64,000 bases of DNA, taken from NCBI RefSeq assembly GCF_003731765.1, contig NZ_MOAL01000006.1, positions 1 to 64,000 of the forward strand. The letters are read 5' to 3'. Both the position numbers and the translations under genes were made by a program. Under the pieces are notes generated by a model. It was given only the letters and a program-made list of their open reading frames with translations, did not search any database and was not told the origin of the DNA. Source of the DNA: Pseudomonas chlororaphis (GTDB lineage Bacteria > Pseudomonadota > Gammaproteobacteria > Pseudomonadales > Pseudomonadaceae). This document shows, one piece after another, positions 1-8,651 of the stretch (the stretch's first letter is position 1; every line of letters starts with the position of its first letter).

Positions 1-4
1 TCCG

Positions 5-39
5 AAACCCCAATTGCGAAAGCAGTTGGGGTTTTGTTT
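5..39 (+). terminator. Rho-independent terminator of an upstream gene
   Basis: A 13-bp stem (5-17 pairing with 22-34, one G-U pair) is closed by a GAAA tetraloop and followed by a T-rich tract (TTTTGTTT). It must end a gene lying to the left of the window, because no coding region reads into it from inside. Confidence 0.8.
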
Positions 40-195
40 GTCCGCGAGAAAAACTTTATCCGTTGATCCGCTCCCGGGGTAATCGCGTCAAACCTCTTGG
101 GTGGTTTTTGGTATGGTGCAGCTCGTTTTTTAATGGACTTAGAGTTCACCCGCACGGATCGGCGCTGACCTTTTATTTAACGAGAAGCTGTAGCA

Positions 196-2091
196 ATGCC
201 CGAACCCATCCCGATAAAGGATCACGAGAAAGAAACCCGCCTGGTCAACAAACGGCTGCTGGCCTGCGCGATGTTAGTGGTTGCCGTGACCTGCACCCTG
301 GTCGGTCGCCTGTATTTCTTGCAGGTGGTGGAATTCGACTATCACTCCACCGTCTCTGAAAACAATCGTGTCCATGTACTGCCGATCACCCCGACCCGCG
401 GCCTGATCTACGACCGCAATGGCGTAGTGCTTGCCGATAACCGGCCCAGCTTCAACCTGACCATCACCCGTGAACGCACCACCGACCTCAAGGGCGAGTT
501 GGACGAGGTGATCAGCCTGCTGCATCTGCCGGCGGAAGATCGCGCGCTGTTCGACAAGGAAATGAAGCAGGCCCGCCATCCTTTCGTCCCGGTCACGCTG
601 TTCTACGAGTTGACTGAAGAGCAGATCGCCGTCTTGGCGGTCAACGAATACCGCCTGCCGGGCCTGGACGTTGAAGCGCAGTTCGTGAGGCATTACCCCA
701 TGGGGGCGCATTTTGCCCACTCCATCGGCTACGTCGGCCGGATCAACGAGAAAGAAGCCAAGAGCCTCGACTCCGTGGAGTACCGCGGCACCCAGTCCAT
801 CGGCAAGACCGGTATCGAGAGGTTCTACGAGTCGGAGCTGCATGGCCACGTTGGCTATGAAGAGGTAGAAACCAACGCCCAGGGTCGGGTGATGCGGGTG
901 CTCAAGCACACCGATCCGGTACCAGGCAAAAACATTGTCCTGAGCCTCGACGTGAAGCTCCAGGAGGCCGCAGAAGAGGCCTTGGGTGATCGCCGTGGTT
1001 CGGTGGTGGCGCTGGATCCGGCCACCGGCGAAGTGTTGGCGATGGTCAGCAAACCGAGTTTCGACCCCAACCTGTTCGTCACCGGTATCAGCTTCAAGGA
1101 ATACGCGGCGCTGCACGACTCCATTGACCGGCCGCTGTTCAACCGTGTGCTGCGTGGCCTCTATGCACCGGGCTCGACCATCAAGCCGGAAGTCGCCATC
1201 GCCGGTCTCGACAGCGGCGTGGTCACGGCCTCCACGCGAGTATTCGATCCGGGCTACTACCAACTGCCCGACTTCGATCACAAGTACCGTAACTGGAACC
1301 ACAGCGGCGACGGTTGGGTGGACATGGACGCCGCCATCATGCGCTCCAACGACACCTACTTCTACGACCTGGCCCACAAGCTGGGCATCGACCGCCTGCA
1401 CGACTACATGGCCATGTTCGGTCTGGGCGAGAAGGTTTCCCTGGACATGTTCGAAGAGTCTGCCGGCTTGATGCCTTCCCAGGCCTGGAAGCGCGCCACC
1501 CGGCGTCAGCCATGGTTCCCTGGCGAGACGGTGATCCTCGGCATCGGCCAGGGTTACATGCAGGTCACGCCGTTGCAGCTGGCCCAAGCCACTGCGTTGA
1601 TCGCCAATAAGGGCGTGTGGAACCGTCCGCACTTGGCCAAGACTGTGGATGGAGTGGCGCCGGTGGATGAGCACCCGATGCCGAACATCCTGCTCAAGGA
1701 CCCGCGTGACTGGGAGCAGGTCAATCACGGTATGCAGATGGTCATGCACGACCCACGGGGCATCGCCCGGGCCAGTGCGGCCGGTGCGCAATACCGTATC
1801 GCTGGTAAAAGTGGCACCGCCCAGGTGGTGGCGATCAAGCAGGGTGAACGTTACAACCGCCTTAAGACCCGCGAGCGTAATCGGGACAATGCCTTGTTCG
1901 TCGGTTTTGCCCCGGCCGAGCATCCGCAGATCGTGATCTCGGTGATGATCGAAAACGGTGAGGCCGGTGGTCGCGTGGCCGGCCCCGTGGTGCGGCAGAT
2001 CATGGACGCCTGGCTACTGGACCAAGACGGCCACCTGAAGCCGCAATACGCCAGCCCCAGCAGCAAGGCTCCAGGCGCCCCCCACGTCTGA
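196..2091 (+). CDS. mrdA: Penicillin-binding protein 2 (peptidoglycan DD-transpeptidase), isolated paralogue
   Basis: Class B penicillin-binding protein that crosslinks peptidoglycan during lateral-wall elongation. The 631-residue protein has a short cytoplasmic tail, one membrane anchor (about residues 20-44), a pedestal domain and a C-terminal transpeptidase domain. The three active-site motifs are visible: S327-T-I-K330, S384-N-D386 and K538-S-G-T541. The length is close to that of Pseudomonas PBP2. In Pseudomonas the housekeeping mrdA sits next to rodA (mrdB), rlpA and mltB; here the gene stands alone, with a convergent LysR gene ending one base after its stop codon. I therefore infer a second PBP2 copy rather than the housekeeping gene. 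The ATG at 196 has a GAGAAG-type ribosome site upstream. The family is certain; the paralogue status is inferred from context only. Confidence 0.9.
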   Translation: MPEPIPIKDHEKETRLVNKRLLACAMLVVAVTCTLVGRLYFLQVVEFDYHSTVSENNRVHVLPITPTRGLIYDRNGVVLADNRPSFNLTITRERTTDLKGELDEVISLLHLPAEDRALFDKEMKQARHPFVPVTLFYELTEEQIAVLAVNEYRLPGLDVEAQFVRHYPMGAHFAHSIGYVGRINEKEAKSLDSVEYRGTQSIGKTGIERFYESELHGHVGYEEVETNAQGRVMRVLKHTDPVPGKNIVLSLDVKLQEAAEEALGDRRGSVVALDPATGEVLAMVSKPSFDPNLFVTGISFKEYAALHDSIDRPLFNRVLRGLYAPGSTIKPEVAIAGLDSGVVTASTRVFDPGYYQLPDFDHKYRNWNHSGDGWVDMDAAIMRSNDTYFYDLAHKLGIDRLHDYMAMFGLGEKVSLDMFEESAGLMPSQAWKRATRRQPWFPGETVILGIGQGYMQVTPLQLAQATALIANKGVWNRPHLAKTVDGVAPVDEHPMPNILLKDPRDWEQVNHGMQMVMHDPRGIARASAAGAQYRIAGKSGTAQVVAIKQGERYNRLKTRERNRDNALFVGFAPAEHPQIVISVMIENGEAGGRVAGPVVRQIMDAWLLDQDGHLKPQYASPSSKAPGAPHV

Positions 2092-2092
2092 G

Positions 2093-3091
2093 TTACGTCA
2101 ACAACGGGCTCCCCAGTACATGCTCACGCCGGTTGAGCATGTGCTGGAGGCCTTGCAGAAATACCGTTTCGGCCTGGGTCATCTTCTGCTCGCGGTTCCA
2201 CAGCAGCTTGAGGTCGAAATCCACCACCCCTTCCTCCGGCGGCAAACGCCACAACAACCCTTGTTCGACTTCCCGTTGCACCAGGTGGGTTGGCAGGCAG
2301 CCGATGCCTAAACCGGCGCTGACCAACCGATAGATCTCTTCGAAGCTGGTGGACGAGGCAATGATCTTGCCGGTGAACCCCTGTTGCTCGCGGAACAGCG
2401 TCAAGGGCGAGAGGTTGCCGCCCAACTGGTCGCTGGTGAAACTGACGAAATTTTCCGTGGCCAATTGCGCCAGGCTTAGGTTCTGCTGGCCGAACAGGTG
2501 ATGGCGTGGGCCGCAGAAATAGGCATAGCGCTCGCGAAACAGCACCCGTTGTTCCAGGCGTGGCTGGGGCAGGCGACATGGGCCAATGCCGAGGGTCGCG
2601 GTCTTTTGCAGCAGGGAACTGATGATGCTCGAACTGCCCAGCACCTCGACCTCAAACTCGATCTGCGGGTGGTTTTGGTGAAAATCGGCGAGAAACTCAT
2701 CGTAGTGCTGAGCCTGCACGCCGCTGCTGATGAGGATCCGCACCTTGCCCGTCAGGTCGTCCTGACGGCTAGCCAGCACCGTGCCCAGGCGTGACACATC
2801 GCCATAGATATCCGCCGCAATGCGCAGCACCTCCTCACCGGTTTGCGTCAGTTCGAAGCGCCTGCCGCCACGGGCAATCAAGCGGGCGTCCAGATGCTCC
2901 TCCAGACGCTTGAGGGCTTGGCTGACCGCTGACTGGGTGAGGTGCAGTCTTGCGGCGGCGCGACTGATGCTGCCTTCCTGGCCGATCACCAGAAAGGTGC
3001 GCAGCAGGTTCCAGTCCAGGCGGTCATTGAGAAAGCGCCGGCCGTCCCAGGCTGTGGAGGGTGGCGTGGAAGGCGGTAGGGAGAGGGGCAT
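2093..3091 (-). CDS. LysR-family transcriptional regulator
   Basis: A 332-residue LysR-type regulator. The winged helix-turn-helix (roughly residues 25-85, containing SISRAAARLHLTQSAVSQAL) is followed by a two-lobed periplasmic-binding-like effector domain. The N-terminus is about 20 residues longer than is usual for LysR proteins (the typical start would lie near RLDWNLLRTF), but no better ATG follows, so the start at 3091 is kept. It is transcribed divergently from the class II aldolase gene beginning at 3332, with about 240 bp between them, the standard layout for a LysR protein controlling its neighbour. Its inducer is unknown. Confidence 0.85.
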   Translation of the reverse strand: MPLSLPPSTPPSTAWDGRRFLNDRLDWNLLRTFLVIGQEGSISRAAARLHLTQSAVSQALKRLEEHLDARLIARGGRRFELTQTGEEVLRIAADIYGDVSRLGTVLASRQDDLTGKVRILISSGVQAQHYDEFLADFHQNHPQIEFEVEVLGSSSIISSLLQKTATLGIGPCRLPQPRLEQRVLFRERYAYFCGPRHHLFGQQNLSLAQLATENFVSFTSDQLGGNLSPLTLFREQQGFTGKIIASSTSFEEIYRLVSAGLGIGCLPTHLVQREVEQGLLWRLPPEEGVVDFDLKLLWNREQKMTQAETVFLQGLQHMLNRREHVLGSPLLT

Positions 3092-3331
3092 GTGAATTCC
3101 TGGCAGTAGCCTGGCTAATAGTAAAGATAAGAATTCGAAAATTGACTAATCCTGGCATGGCGGCGATAAAGCCCACAAGCGCCCGAGAGCGCCGGTGGAT
3201 CAAGCCTGGCGTCCGCTCCCACCCCCCTGATAGCAACCATTATCCCAAGAGCGGATGGCTGGCTTCGGGTGGGAACTGGAGACGCCGACAAGGCCCGTCC
3301 ATCCCATCATCCTTGCCTGAGAGGTGCAGTC

Positions 3332-4087
3332 GTGAGCAAACCCGAACACATGAGCCCGGTCGAGTGGCAAGCCCGTTGCGAGCTGGCCGCGCTGTACCGG
3401 CTGGTGGCGCACTTTCGCATGACCGACCTGATCGATACCCACATCACCTTGCGCATCCCCGGGCCCGAGGAGCACTTCCTGATCAACCGCTACGGCGTGC
3501 TGTTCGAGCGGATGCGTGCCAGCGATCTGGTGCGTATCGACCAGCAAGGGCGCACGGTCGACCCCCATTACAGCGGCCATCGAGTCAATGCTGCGGGGTT
3601 TGTCATCCACTCGGCGATCCACCAGGCGCGCGCGGACCTGCACTGCGTAATCCACACCCACACCGCCGCTGGTATGGCAGTGGCTGCGCAAAAGCAGGGT
3701 TTGTTGCCCATCAGCCAGCATGCACTGAAGTTCTACGGCAAGCTGGCTTACCACACCTATGAAGGCATTGCCTTGTCCCTGGATGAGCGCGAGCGCCTGG
3801 TGGCTGACCTGGGGCCGCACAAGGCGATGATCCTGCGCAATCACGGCCTGCTGGTGGGCGGCGCCAGCGTGGCCCATGCCTTCCACGAGATCCACTTTCT
3901 CGAACGGGCCTGCCAGGCTCAGGTCCAGGCGCTGTCTGGCGGCTCGGAGCTGCATTACCCGTCGCCCGAAGTCTGCGCCCACACCGCCGAGCAGTTCGAG
4001 GACGATGACGCCGATGACCTGATCCAGTTGGCCTGGGACGCGGCGCTGACCCTGATCGAAGACCAGCGGGCCTCCTACCTGTCCTGA
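3332..4087 (+). CDS. Class II aldolase/adducin family protein
   Basis: A 251-residue class II aldolase/adducin-fold protein, a Zn-dependent family that cleaves or epimerises phosphorylated and unphosphorylated sugars and hydroxy acids (fuculose-phosphate aldolase, ribulose-phosphate epimerase). Metal-binding histidines are visible in CVIHTHTAAG and in LRNHGLLVGG. The GTG at 3332 is chosen because GAGG stands 7 bases upstream; an in-frame codon at 3269 would extend the protein into sequence without a ribosome site. A LysR gene lies divergently to the left and the sigma-54 activator to the right. Substrate cannot be named from sequence. Many Pseudomonas relatives act on decarboxylation or aldol steps of aromatic or sugar acids, so a link to the qhp genes next door is possible but unsupported. 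Confidence 0.8.
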   Translation: MSKPEHMSPVEWQARCELAALYRLVAHFRMTDLIDTHITLRIPGPEEHFLINRYGVLFERMRASDLVRIDQQGRTVDPHYSGHRVNAAGFVIHSAIHQARADLHCVIHTHTAAGMAVAAQKQGLLPISQHALKFYGKLAYHTYEGIALSLDERERLVADLGPHKAMILRNHGLLVGGASVAHAFHEIHFLERACQAQVQALSGGSELHYPSPEVCAHTAEQFEDDDADDLIQLAWDAALTLIEDQRASYLS

Positions 4088-4148
4088 CGCCGCACGCCAA
4101 TCAATACCTGCCCAGGCACGCCGCGTCGCAAACGGGGCTTGCCATTCG

Positions 4149-4166
4149 CTTGACGTTAACGTCAAG
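4149..4166. promoter_or_regulatory. Perfect 18-bp palindrome, candidate operator
   Basis: CTTGACGTTAACGTCAAG is a perfect inverted repeat between the aldolase gene and the sigma-54 activator gene, 22 bp upstream of the -24 element at 4189. From memory it resembles operators of LiuR-type MerR regulators, but no such regulator or branched-chain catabolic gene lies in the window. Its position suggests repression or modulation of the qhp accessory operon. Confidence 0.5.
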
Positions 4167-4188
4167 ATGCTCCGGGTGCCGATTGGCT

Positions 4189-4204
4189 TGGCGCAGGTTT
4201 TGCT
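4189..4204 (+). promoter_or_regulatory. Sigma-54 (RpoN) promoter for the regulator-qhpFEG operon
   Basis: TGGCGCAGGTTTTGCT keeps the invariant GG and GC dinucleotides exactly 10 bases apart and has a perfect -12 TTGCT. It lies about 150 bp before the start codon at 4353. A half-site GTCGCAAAC (4125-4133), identical to the left half and centre of the palindrome at 14045, lies upstream, so the operon may be activated by its own first gene product. Confidence 0.6.
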
Positions 4205-4352
4205 TGAGGGACGACAGTACACCCGAAACATCGGGTCAAACTTCCCTTTACTGCCATCTGAACCGGGTGTAGACATTGGCCTTGGCTTGCGTGCCCCGCG
4301 CGCCAAGGGAGTGGTCCGGGGAGGTAATGGGCGGACCGATTCGGAGCGCTTG

Positions 4353-6257
4353 ATGACTCTTATAAAAACAACAAAGGGTGAGCCGTTACACGAAGCCCGG
4401 CTGGCCCGGGAAAAGCTCCACCTGGAAGGCGAAGTCCCCGATGGGGTGCTGCGTGCGGAAATCGATGCGTCATGGCGGCGCAGCCTCAGCCATGGTGTGC
4501 ACGTCAGCGCGCAAACCGAACTGGCCCTGGAGTCCCGGGACAGCCTCGATGTGTTGCTGGCCAGCAACCGTCTGTTGCTGGATGCGGCCATGCCGGCCAT
4601 TGATTACCTGGCCGAGCGCCAGGGCAAGGACGGGCTGATCATCCTCGCCAACTCCGACGCCACCATCCTGGCGCTGGAAGGCCGAGCCGACCGGCTCAAG
4701 GGCAGCGGCGTGCAGGACATCACCCTGGGTGCCTGCTGGAGCGAGGCCACCCGCGGCACCAACGCCCTCGGCACGGCCCTGGTGGAAGCCCGGCCGACCC
4801 AGATCGACTGCGGCGAACATTATCTTGACCGCCTGAGCCACTTCTCCTGCACCTCGGTGCCCATCTATTGCCCCCAGGGTGACATCCTCGGCGTGCTCGA
4901 CCTGACCCGCGAAGGCCCCCTGGGCCGAGCCCAAGACAGCTCCGCGTTGTTGTCCATGGCGGTCAGCCAGATCGAAAGCCGTGTGTTCAACGCCAGCTAC
5001 CCGGAGCAGATCGTTCTCGCCTTCCACAGCCGCCGGCAGTACCTCGAATCCCCGTGGCAGGGCCTAGTAGCGTTGAGCTTGGGCGGGCAGATCCTCGCGG
5101 TCAGCACCCAGGCCTGCCAACTGCTGCATGCCCCCCGTGAATCTCTGGTGGGCCGGCGTTGCGAGGAGTTTCTCGGCGTCGACAGCCTGCAATTGCTGGC
5201 CCGCCTGCAGCCCGGCGGTGTCGGTAGCTTGCAGACCGCCAAGGGTGAGTTGTTCTACAAGGCGGTGCGCGCGCCTCAGCGTTCGATCAATGTCAGCAGC
5301 GTGCCCCGCAGTACGCCCAAAGCCACCCCGGCCGCGCCGTCACTGGAGAGCCTGGCCGGCAGCAACAGCCGTTACGCCCGAGCCCTGCGCATGGCCCGCC
5401 AAGGGCTGGCCAATGCCTTGCCGGTGCTGTTGCTAGGGGAGACCGGCACCGGCAAGGAGGTCATCGCCCGGGCCTTGCACATGGCCGGCAGCCGCGCCGA
5501 CAAACCCTTTATCGCAGTCAATTGCGCGGCCATTCCCGAAGGCCTGATCGAGTCGGAACTCTTCGGCTACCGCGAAGGCGCCTTCACCGGCTCGCGGCGG
5601 GGCGGGATGATCGGGCGCCTGCAACAAGCCCATGGCGGCACTCTGTTTCTCGATGAAATCGGCGACATGCCCCTGGCCCTGCAAGCGCGTTTGCTGCGGG
5701 TCTTGCAGGATCGCAAAGTGGCGCCCCTCGGCGCAGGCGAAGAGCAGGACATCGACGTGGCGCTGATCTGCGCCACCCACCGCGACCTCAAGCAGCAAGT
5801 GGAAGACAAAGCCTTTCGCGAGGACCTGTTCTACCGCGTCAACGGCATCAGCGTGATGCTCCCGGCCCTGCGCGAGCGCGAGGATTTCAGCGAACTGGTG
5901 GGCAGCCTGCTGGCCCGCCTAGGCAGCCCCGGCGTGCCCCTGGAAGACAACCTACGCCGCTTGCTGGCGGCCTATCACTGGCCGGGCAACATCCGTCAGT
6001 TGGAAATGGTCCTGCGTACCGCCCTGGCCATGCGCGAGGCAGGGGAGGTGGCCCTGAGCCTGGAGCACCTGCCCGACAGCATGCTCGACGAGCTCAACGC
6101 CAGCGAGCGGCCCCACAGCGGCAGCATCCGCGAGAATGAACTGGAACTGATCCGCCAGTCCCTGGACAACCACCAGGGCAACGTCTCGGCCGCCGCCGAC
6201 GCCCTGGGCATCAGCCGCGCGACCCTTTATCGCAAGCTCAAACAGTTGCGCAGTTGA
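4353..6257 (+). CDS. Sigma-54-dependent enhancer-binding regulator, AcoR type
   Basis: A 634-residue activator of RpoN promoters with an N-terminal GAF-type sensor region (about 60-230), a central AAA+ domain with Walker A GETGTGKE, and a C-terminal Fis-type helix-turn-helix (NVSAAADALGISRATLYRKL). The sigma-54 contact loop reads GAFTGS instead of the canonical GAFTGA. The ATG at 4353 is preferred over an upstream in-frame ATG at 4167 because GGAG precedes it at good spacing and homology-like sequence starts there; the upstream frame would also run over the RpoN promoter. It overlaps qhpF by one base (TGATG), so it is translated with the amine-dehydrogenase maturation genes and is the obvious regulator of qhp. 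The qhp regulator of Paracoccus is AraC-type, so this is a different regulatory solution. Inducer presumably an amine. Confidence 0.85.
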   Translation: MTLIKTTKGEPLHEARLAREKLHLEGEVPDGVLRAEIDASWRRSLSHGVHVSAQTELALESRDSLDVLLASNRLLLDAAMPAIDYLAERQGKDGLIILANSDATILALEGRADRLKGSGVQDITLGACWSEATRGTNALGTALVEARPTQIDCGEHYLDRLSHFSCTSVPIYCPQGDILGVLDLTREGPLGRAQDSSALLSMAVSQIESRVFNASYPEQIVLAFHSRRQYLESPWQGLVALSLGGQILAVSTQACQLLHAPRESLVGRRCEEFLGVDSLQLLARLQPGGVGSLQTAKGELFYKAVRAPQRSINVSSVPRSTPKATPAAPSLESLAGSNSRYARALRMARQGLANALPVLLLGETGTGKEVIARALHMAGSRADKPFIAVNCAAIPEGLIESELFGYREGAFTGSRRGGMIGRLQQAHGGTLFLDEIGDMPLALQARLLRVLQDRKVAPLGAGEEQDIDVALICATHRDLKQQVEDKAFREDLFYRVNGISVMLPALREREDFSELVGSLLARLGSPGVPLEDNLRRLLAAYHWPGNIRQLEMVLRTALAMREAGEVALSLEHLPDSMLDELNASERPHSGSIRENELELIRQSLDNHQGNVSAAADALGISRATLYRKLKQLRS

Positions 6258-7975
6258 TGCGGCGGCTTATCGGTCGGCTGGTGGACAGCCCCAACCCCGA
6301 AGCGTTGCAAGCGGCCTTGCAGTGGCTGTACGGCTTTGTCCGACCCCAGCGCCTGGCGATCGCCGGGCTGTTGGGGCTGTCGGTCTGCGCCTCGTCGCTG
6401 GTGCTGGTGCAGCCCTGGTTGACCAAGTTGCTGATCGACGACGGCTTGCTGGCGCGCAACTTCTCCATGCTGGTGCTGATCGCCGGGCTGATGATCCTCG
6501 CCGGGTTGCTCGGCACCGCCTTGTCGGGCGTCAATCGCTACCTGCACACGCGCCTGTCCGGGCGCATCCTCTTTGCCCTGCGGGACGATCTGTACCGGCA
6601 CCTGCAAACCCTGTCGCCGAGCTTCTACGGCCAGCGGCGCATCGGTGACCTGATGTCACGCCTGGACGGTGACGTCGCCGAGATCCAGCGCTTTGCCGTG
6701 GATTCGCTGTTCTCCGCAGTGTCCAGCGTGATCGGCCTGGTGGTGGCCCTGGCCATGCTGTTGACCCTGTCCTGGAAGCTGTCGCTGCTGGCGCTGGTAT
6801 TGATTCCCCTGGACGTGCTCTGGCTGCGCTGGATGCGGCGCAAGGTCGAACGGGATGTGCGCCAGTTGCGCGAGCGTTCGGCGGATATGTCGTCGTTCAT
6901 GGTCGAGACCCTGCCGGTGATGAAGTTCATCCAGAGCGCCGGCCAGCAGCAGCGTGAAGCCCGGCGCCTGGAGCAGTTGGGGCAGGGCTACATGAGCCAG
7001 TTGCTGCGCCTGCAAGTCACCGAGTTCTTCACCCAGGCGGTGCCCGGCACCTTGACCTCGCTGTCCCGGGCCTGCGCCTTTCTGATTGGCGGCTATTGGG
7101 TGGTCCAGGGCACCTGGCAACTGGGGGCGCTGATCGCCTTTTCCACCTACCTGGGCATGGCCGTGGGGCCGGTGCAGAGCCTGTTGGGGCTGTACGTGGC
7201 GATCCAGCGCATGACCGTGAGCCTGGGTCGGGTCATGGAGTTGCGGGGCGAAGCGCCGAGCGTGACCTCGCCCGCCGTGGTGCAGCCGATGCCGAACACC
7301 GGCCACTTGAGCTTTCACGGCGTGCACTTTGCCCATCCGGGGCGCGCAGTGACCTTGCGGGGCATCGAAGCGCAGATTCCCTATGGTTTGAAAGTCGCCC
7401 TGAGCGGTGCCTCCGGGGTGGGCAAATCGACCCTGATCGACCTGTTGCAACGCCATCACGACCCGCAGGCCGGCCAGGTGCTGTTGGACGGCATTGATCT
7501 GCGCCAGCTCGACCTGTTTGAACTGCGGCGGCGCATTGCCGTGGTCAGCCAGGACATCGTGCTGTTCCGTGGCAGCCTGGCCGACAACCTGGCCTACAGC
7601 TGCCCCCACACCAGCCGCGAAGCCGTGGCCGAAGTGGCGCGCCTGGCCCAGTTGGACAGCCTGATCGCCTCCCTGCCCGAAGGCCTGGACAGCCCCTTGG
7701 GCGAGCGCGGCCAGCAACTTTCCGGCGGCCAGAAACAACGCATCGCTATCGCCCGCGCCTTGCTTCAGGACCCGTTGATTCTGGTGATGGACGAAGCCAC
7801 GTCCGCGGTGGATGAAAGCACCGAGCGCGAAGTGATCGAGGCCATCGACCGGCTGTTTGCCGGGCGCACCCGCATCTTGATCAGCCATCGCCCCTCCACA
7901 CTGGCCGACGCCGACCTGCGCTTCGAACTGGTGGACGGCGTGTTGCGTTCATTCCCGGTGCCCCATGACGCCTGA
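6257..7975 (+). CDS. qhpF: QhpF-type ABC exporter for the amine dehydrogenase gamma subunit
   Basis: A 572-residue half-transporter with an N-terminal six-helix membrane domain (about 35-300) and a C-terminal ATPase containing Walker A GASGVGKST, the signature LSGGQKQR and Walker B LILVMDEAT. In Paracoccus the homologue QhpF is needed for quinohemoprotein amine dehydrogenase (QHNDH) biogenesis and is proposed to carry the crosslinked gamma subunit across the inner membrane. The assignment rests on the order qhpF-qhpE-qhpG, which matches the known system, not on transporter sequence alone. The ATG at 6257 is chosen; a TTG one codon upstream is the alternative. It overlaps qhpE by 11 bases, indicating coupled translation. 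The substrate gene qhpC is 24 kb away in this window. Confidence 0.85.
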   Translation: MRRLIGRLVDSPNPEALQAALQWLYGFVRPQRLAIAGLLGLSVCASSLVLVQPWLTKLLIDDGLLARNFSMLVLIAGLMILAGLLGTALSGVNRYLHTRLSGRILFALRDDLYRHLQTLSPSFYGQRRIGDLMSRLDGDVAEIQRFAVDSLFSAVSSVIGLVVALAMLLTLSWKLSLLALVLIPLDVLWLRWMRRKVERDVRQLRERSADMSSFMVETLPVMKFIQSAGQQQREARRLEQLGQGYMSQLLRLQVTEFFTQAVPGTLTSLSRACAFLIGGYWVVQGTWQLGALIAFSTYLGMAVGPVQSLLGLYVAIQRMTVSLGRVMELRGEAPSVTSPAVVQPMPNTGHLSFHGVHFAHPGRAVTLRGIEAQIPYGLKVALSGASGVGKSTLIDLLQRHHDPQAGQVLLDGIDLRQLDLFELRRRIAVVSQDIVLFRGSLADNLAYSCPHTSREAVAEVARLAQLDSLIASLPEGLDSPLGERGQQLSGGQKQRIAIARALLQDPLILVMDEATSAVDESTEREVIEAIDRLFAGRTRILISHRPSTLADADLRFELVDGVLRSFPVPHDA

Positions 7976-8651
7976 GTTGCGGGTCGGGGTTGTCGACAGC
8001 GGGCACTCGCCGGCGCAGCAGGGGCGGGTGCGCGGCGGCCGACGTTTTTACCTGGAAGTCGAGGGATTGGGCGAGGCCGAGTTGCAGTTCGACCCCTTGG
8101 GACACGGCACGGCCATTATCGAGGCCATCGACCGCCGCGCGCCCCGAGCCTCGATCTACATGGCCCAGGTGTTCGACCAGCGCGGGGTCACCAGTGCCCT
8201 GCAAATCGCCGCCGCCATCTACTGGTTGCTGGAGCAGGACGTGCGCCTGATCAACCTCAGCCTCGGCCTGCGCCAGGACCGCAGCTTGTTGCGCGAAGCT
8301 TGCGCCGCAGCGGTGGCCCGTGGGGTGCTGCTGTGCGCATCGAGCCCGGCCCAGGGCGAGGGTGTGTACCCGGCCCTTTACCCGGGCGTGCTGCGGGTGA
8401 CCGGGGACGCTCGCTGCAGTGTCGATCAGTGGTCCTGGCTGGGCACTTCCCAGGCGGATTTTGCCGCCTGTGTGCGCGGCAACCAGCCCGGCCAGTCCGG
8501 GGCCAGCCTGGGGTGCGCGGCGTTGAGCGGGCATATCGCCGCCTACCTGGACGCTCACCCCGGCGCCGGCAACTTGCAAGTCAGCCAGTGGCTGCGGGAC
8601 AACGCGGCTTACCAAGGTCCTGAACGGCGACAGCCCGCATGCAGACCGTAA
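7965..8651 (+). CDS. qhpE: QhpE-type subtilisin-like processing protease
   Basis: A compact 228-residue S8-family serine protease. The catalytic triad is visible as D11 (VVDSG), H47 (GHGTA) and S181 (SGASLG). It has no signal peptide and no propeptide, and is shorter than secreted subtilisins, consistent with a cytoplasmic, dedicated processing enzyme. In Paracoccus QhpE removes the 28-residue leader of the gamma subunit after crosslinking by QhpD. Here the gamma-subunit precursor at 30209 has exactly such a leader. It overlaps qhpF by 11 bases and qhpG by 13 bases. The Ser motif GAS-L differs from the classical GTSMA, as expected for a divergent member. Confidence 0.88.
   Translation: MTPELRVGVVDSGHSPAQQGRVRGGRRFYLEVEGLGEAELQFDPLGHGTAIIEAIDRRAPRASIYMAQVFDQRGVTSALQIAAAIYWLLEQDVRLINLSLGLRQDRSLLREACAAAVARGVLLCASSPAQGEGVYPALYPGVLRVTGDARCSVDQWSWLGTSQADFAACVRGNQPGQSGASLGCAALSGHIAAYLDAHPGAGNLQVSQWLRDNAAYQGPERRQPACRP

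Noticed and set aside
274..1923. Long open frame on the minus strand opposite the PBP2 gene
   Set aside because: It is a high-GC shadow of a certain gene with three intact active-site motifs; its translation has no recognisable domain.
3101..3116. TGGCAGTAGCCTGGCT as an RpoN promoter for the class II aldolase
   Set aside because: GG-N10-GC spacing is right but both elements have mismatches, it lies 215 bp upstream of the gene, and no activator palindrome is near. Kept only as a weak possibility.
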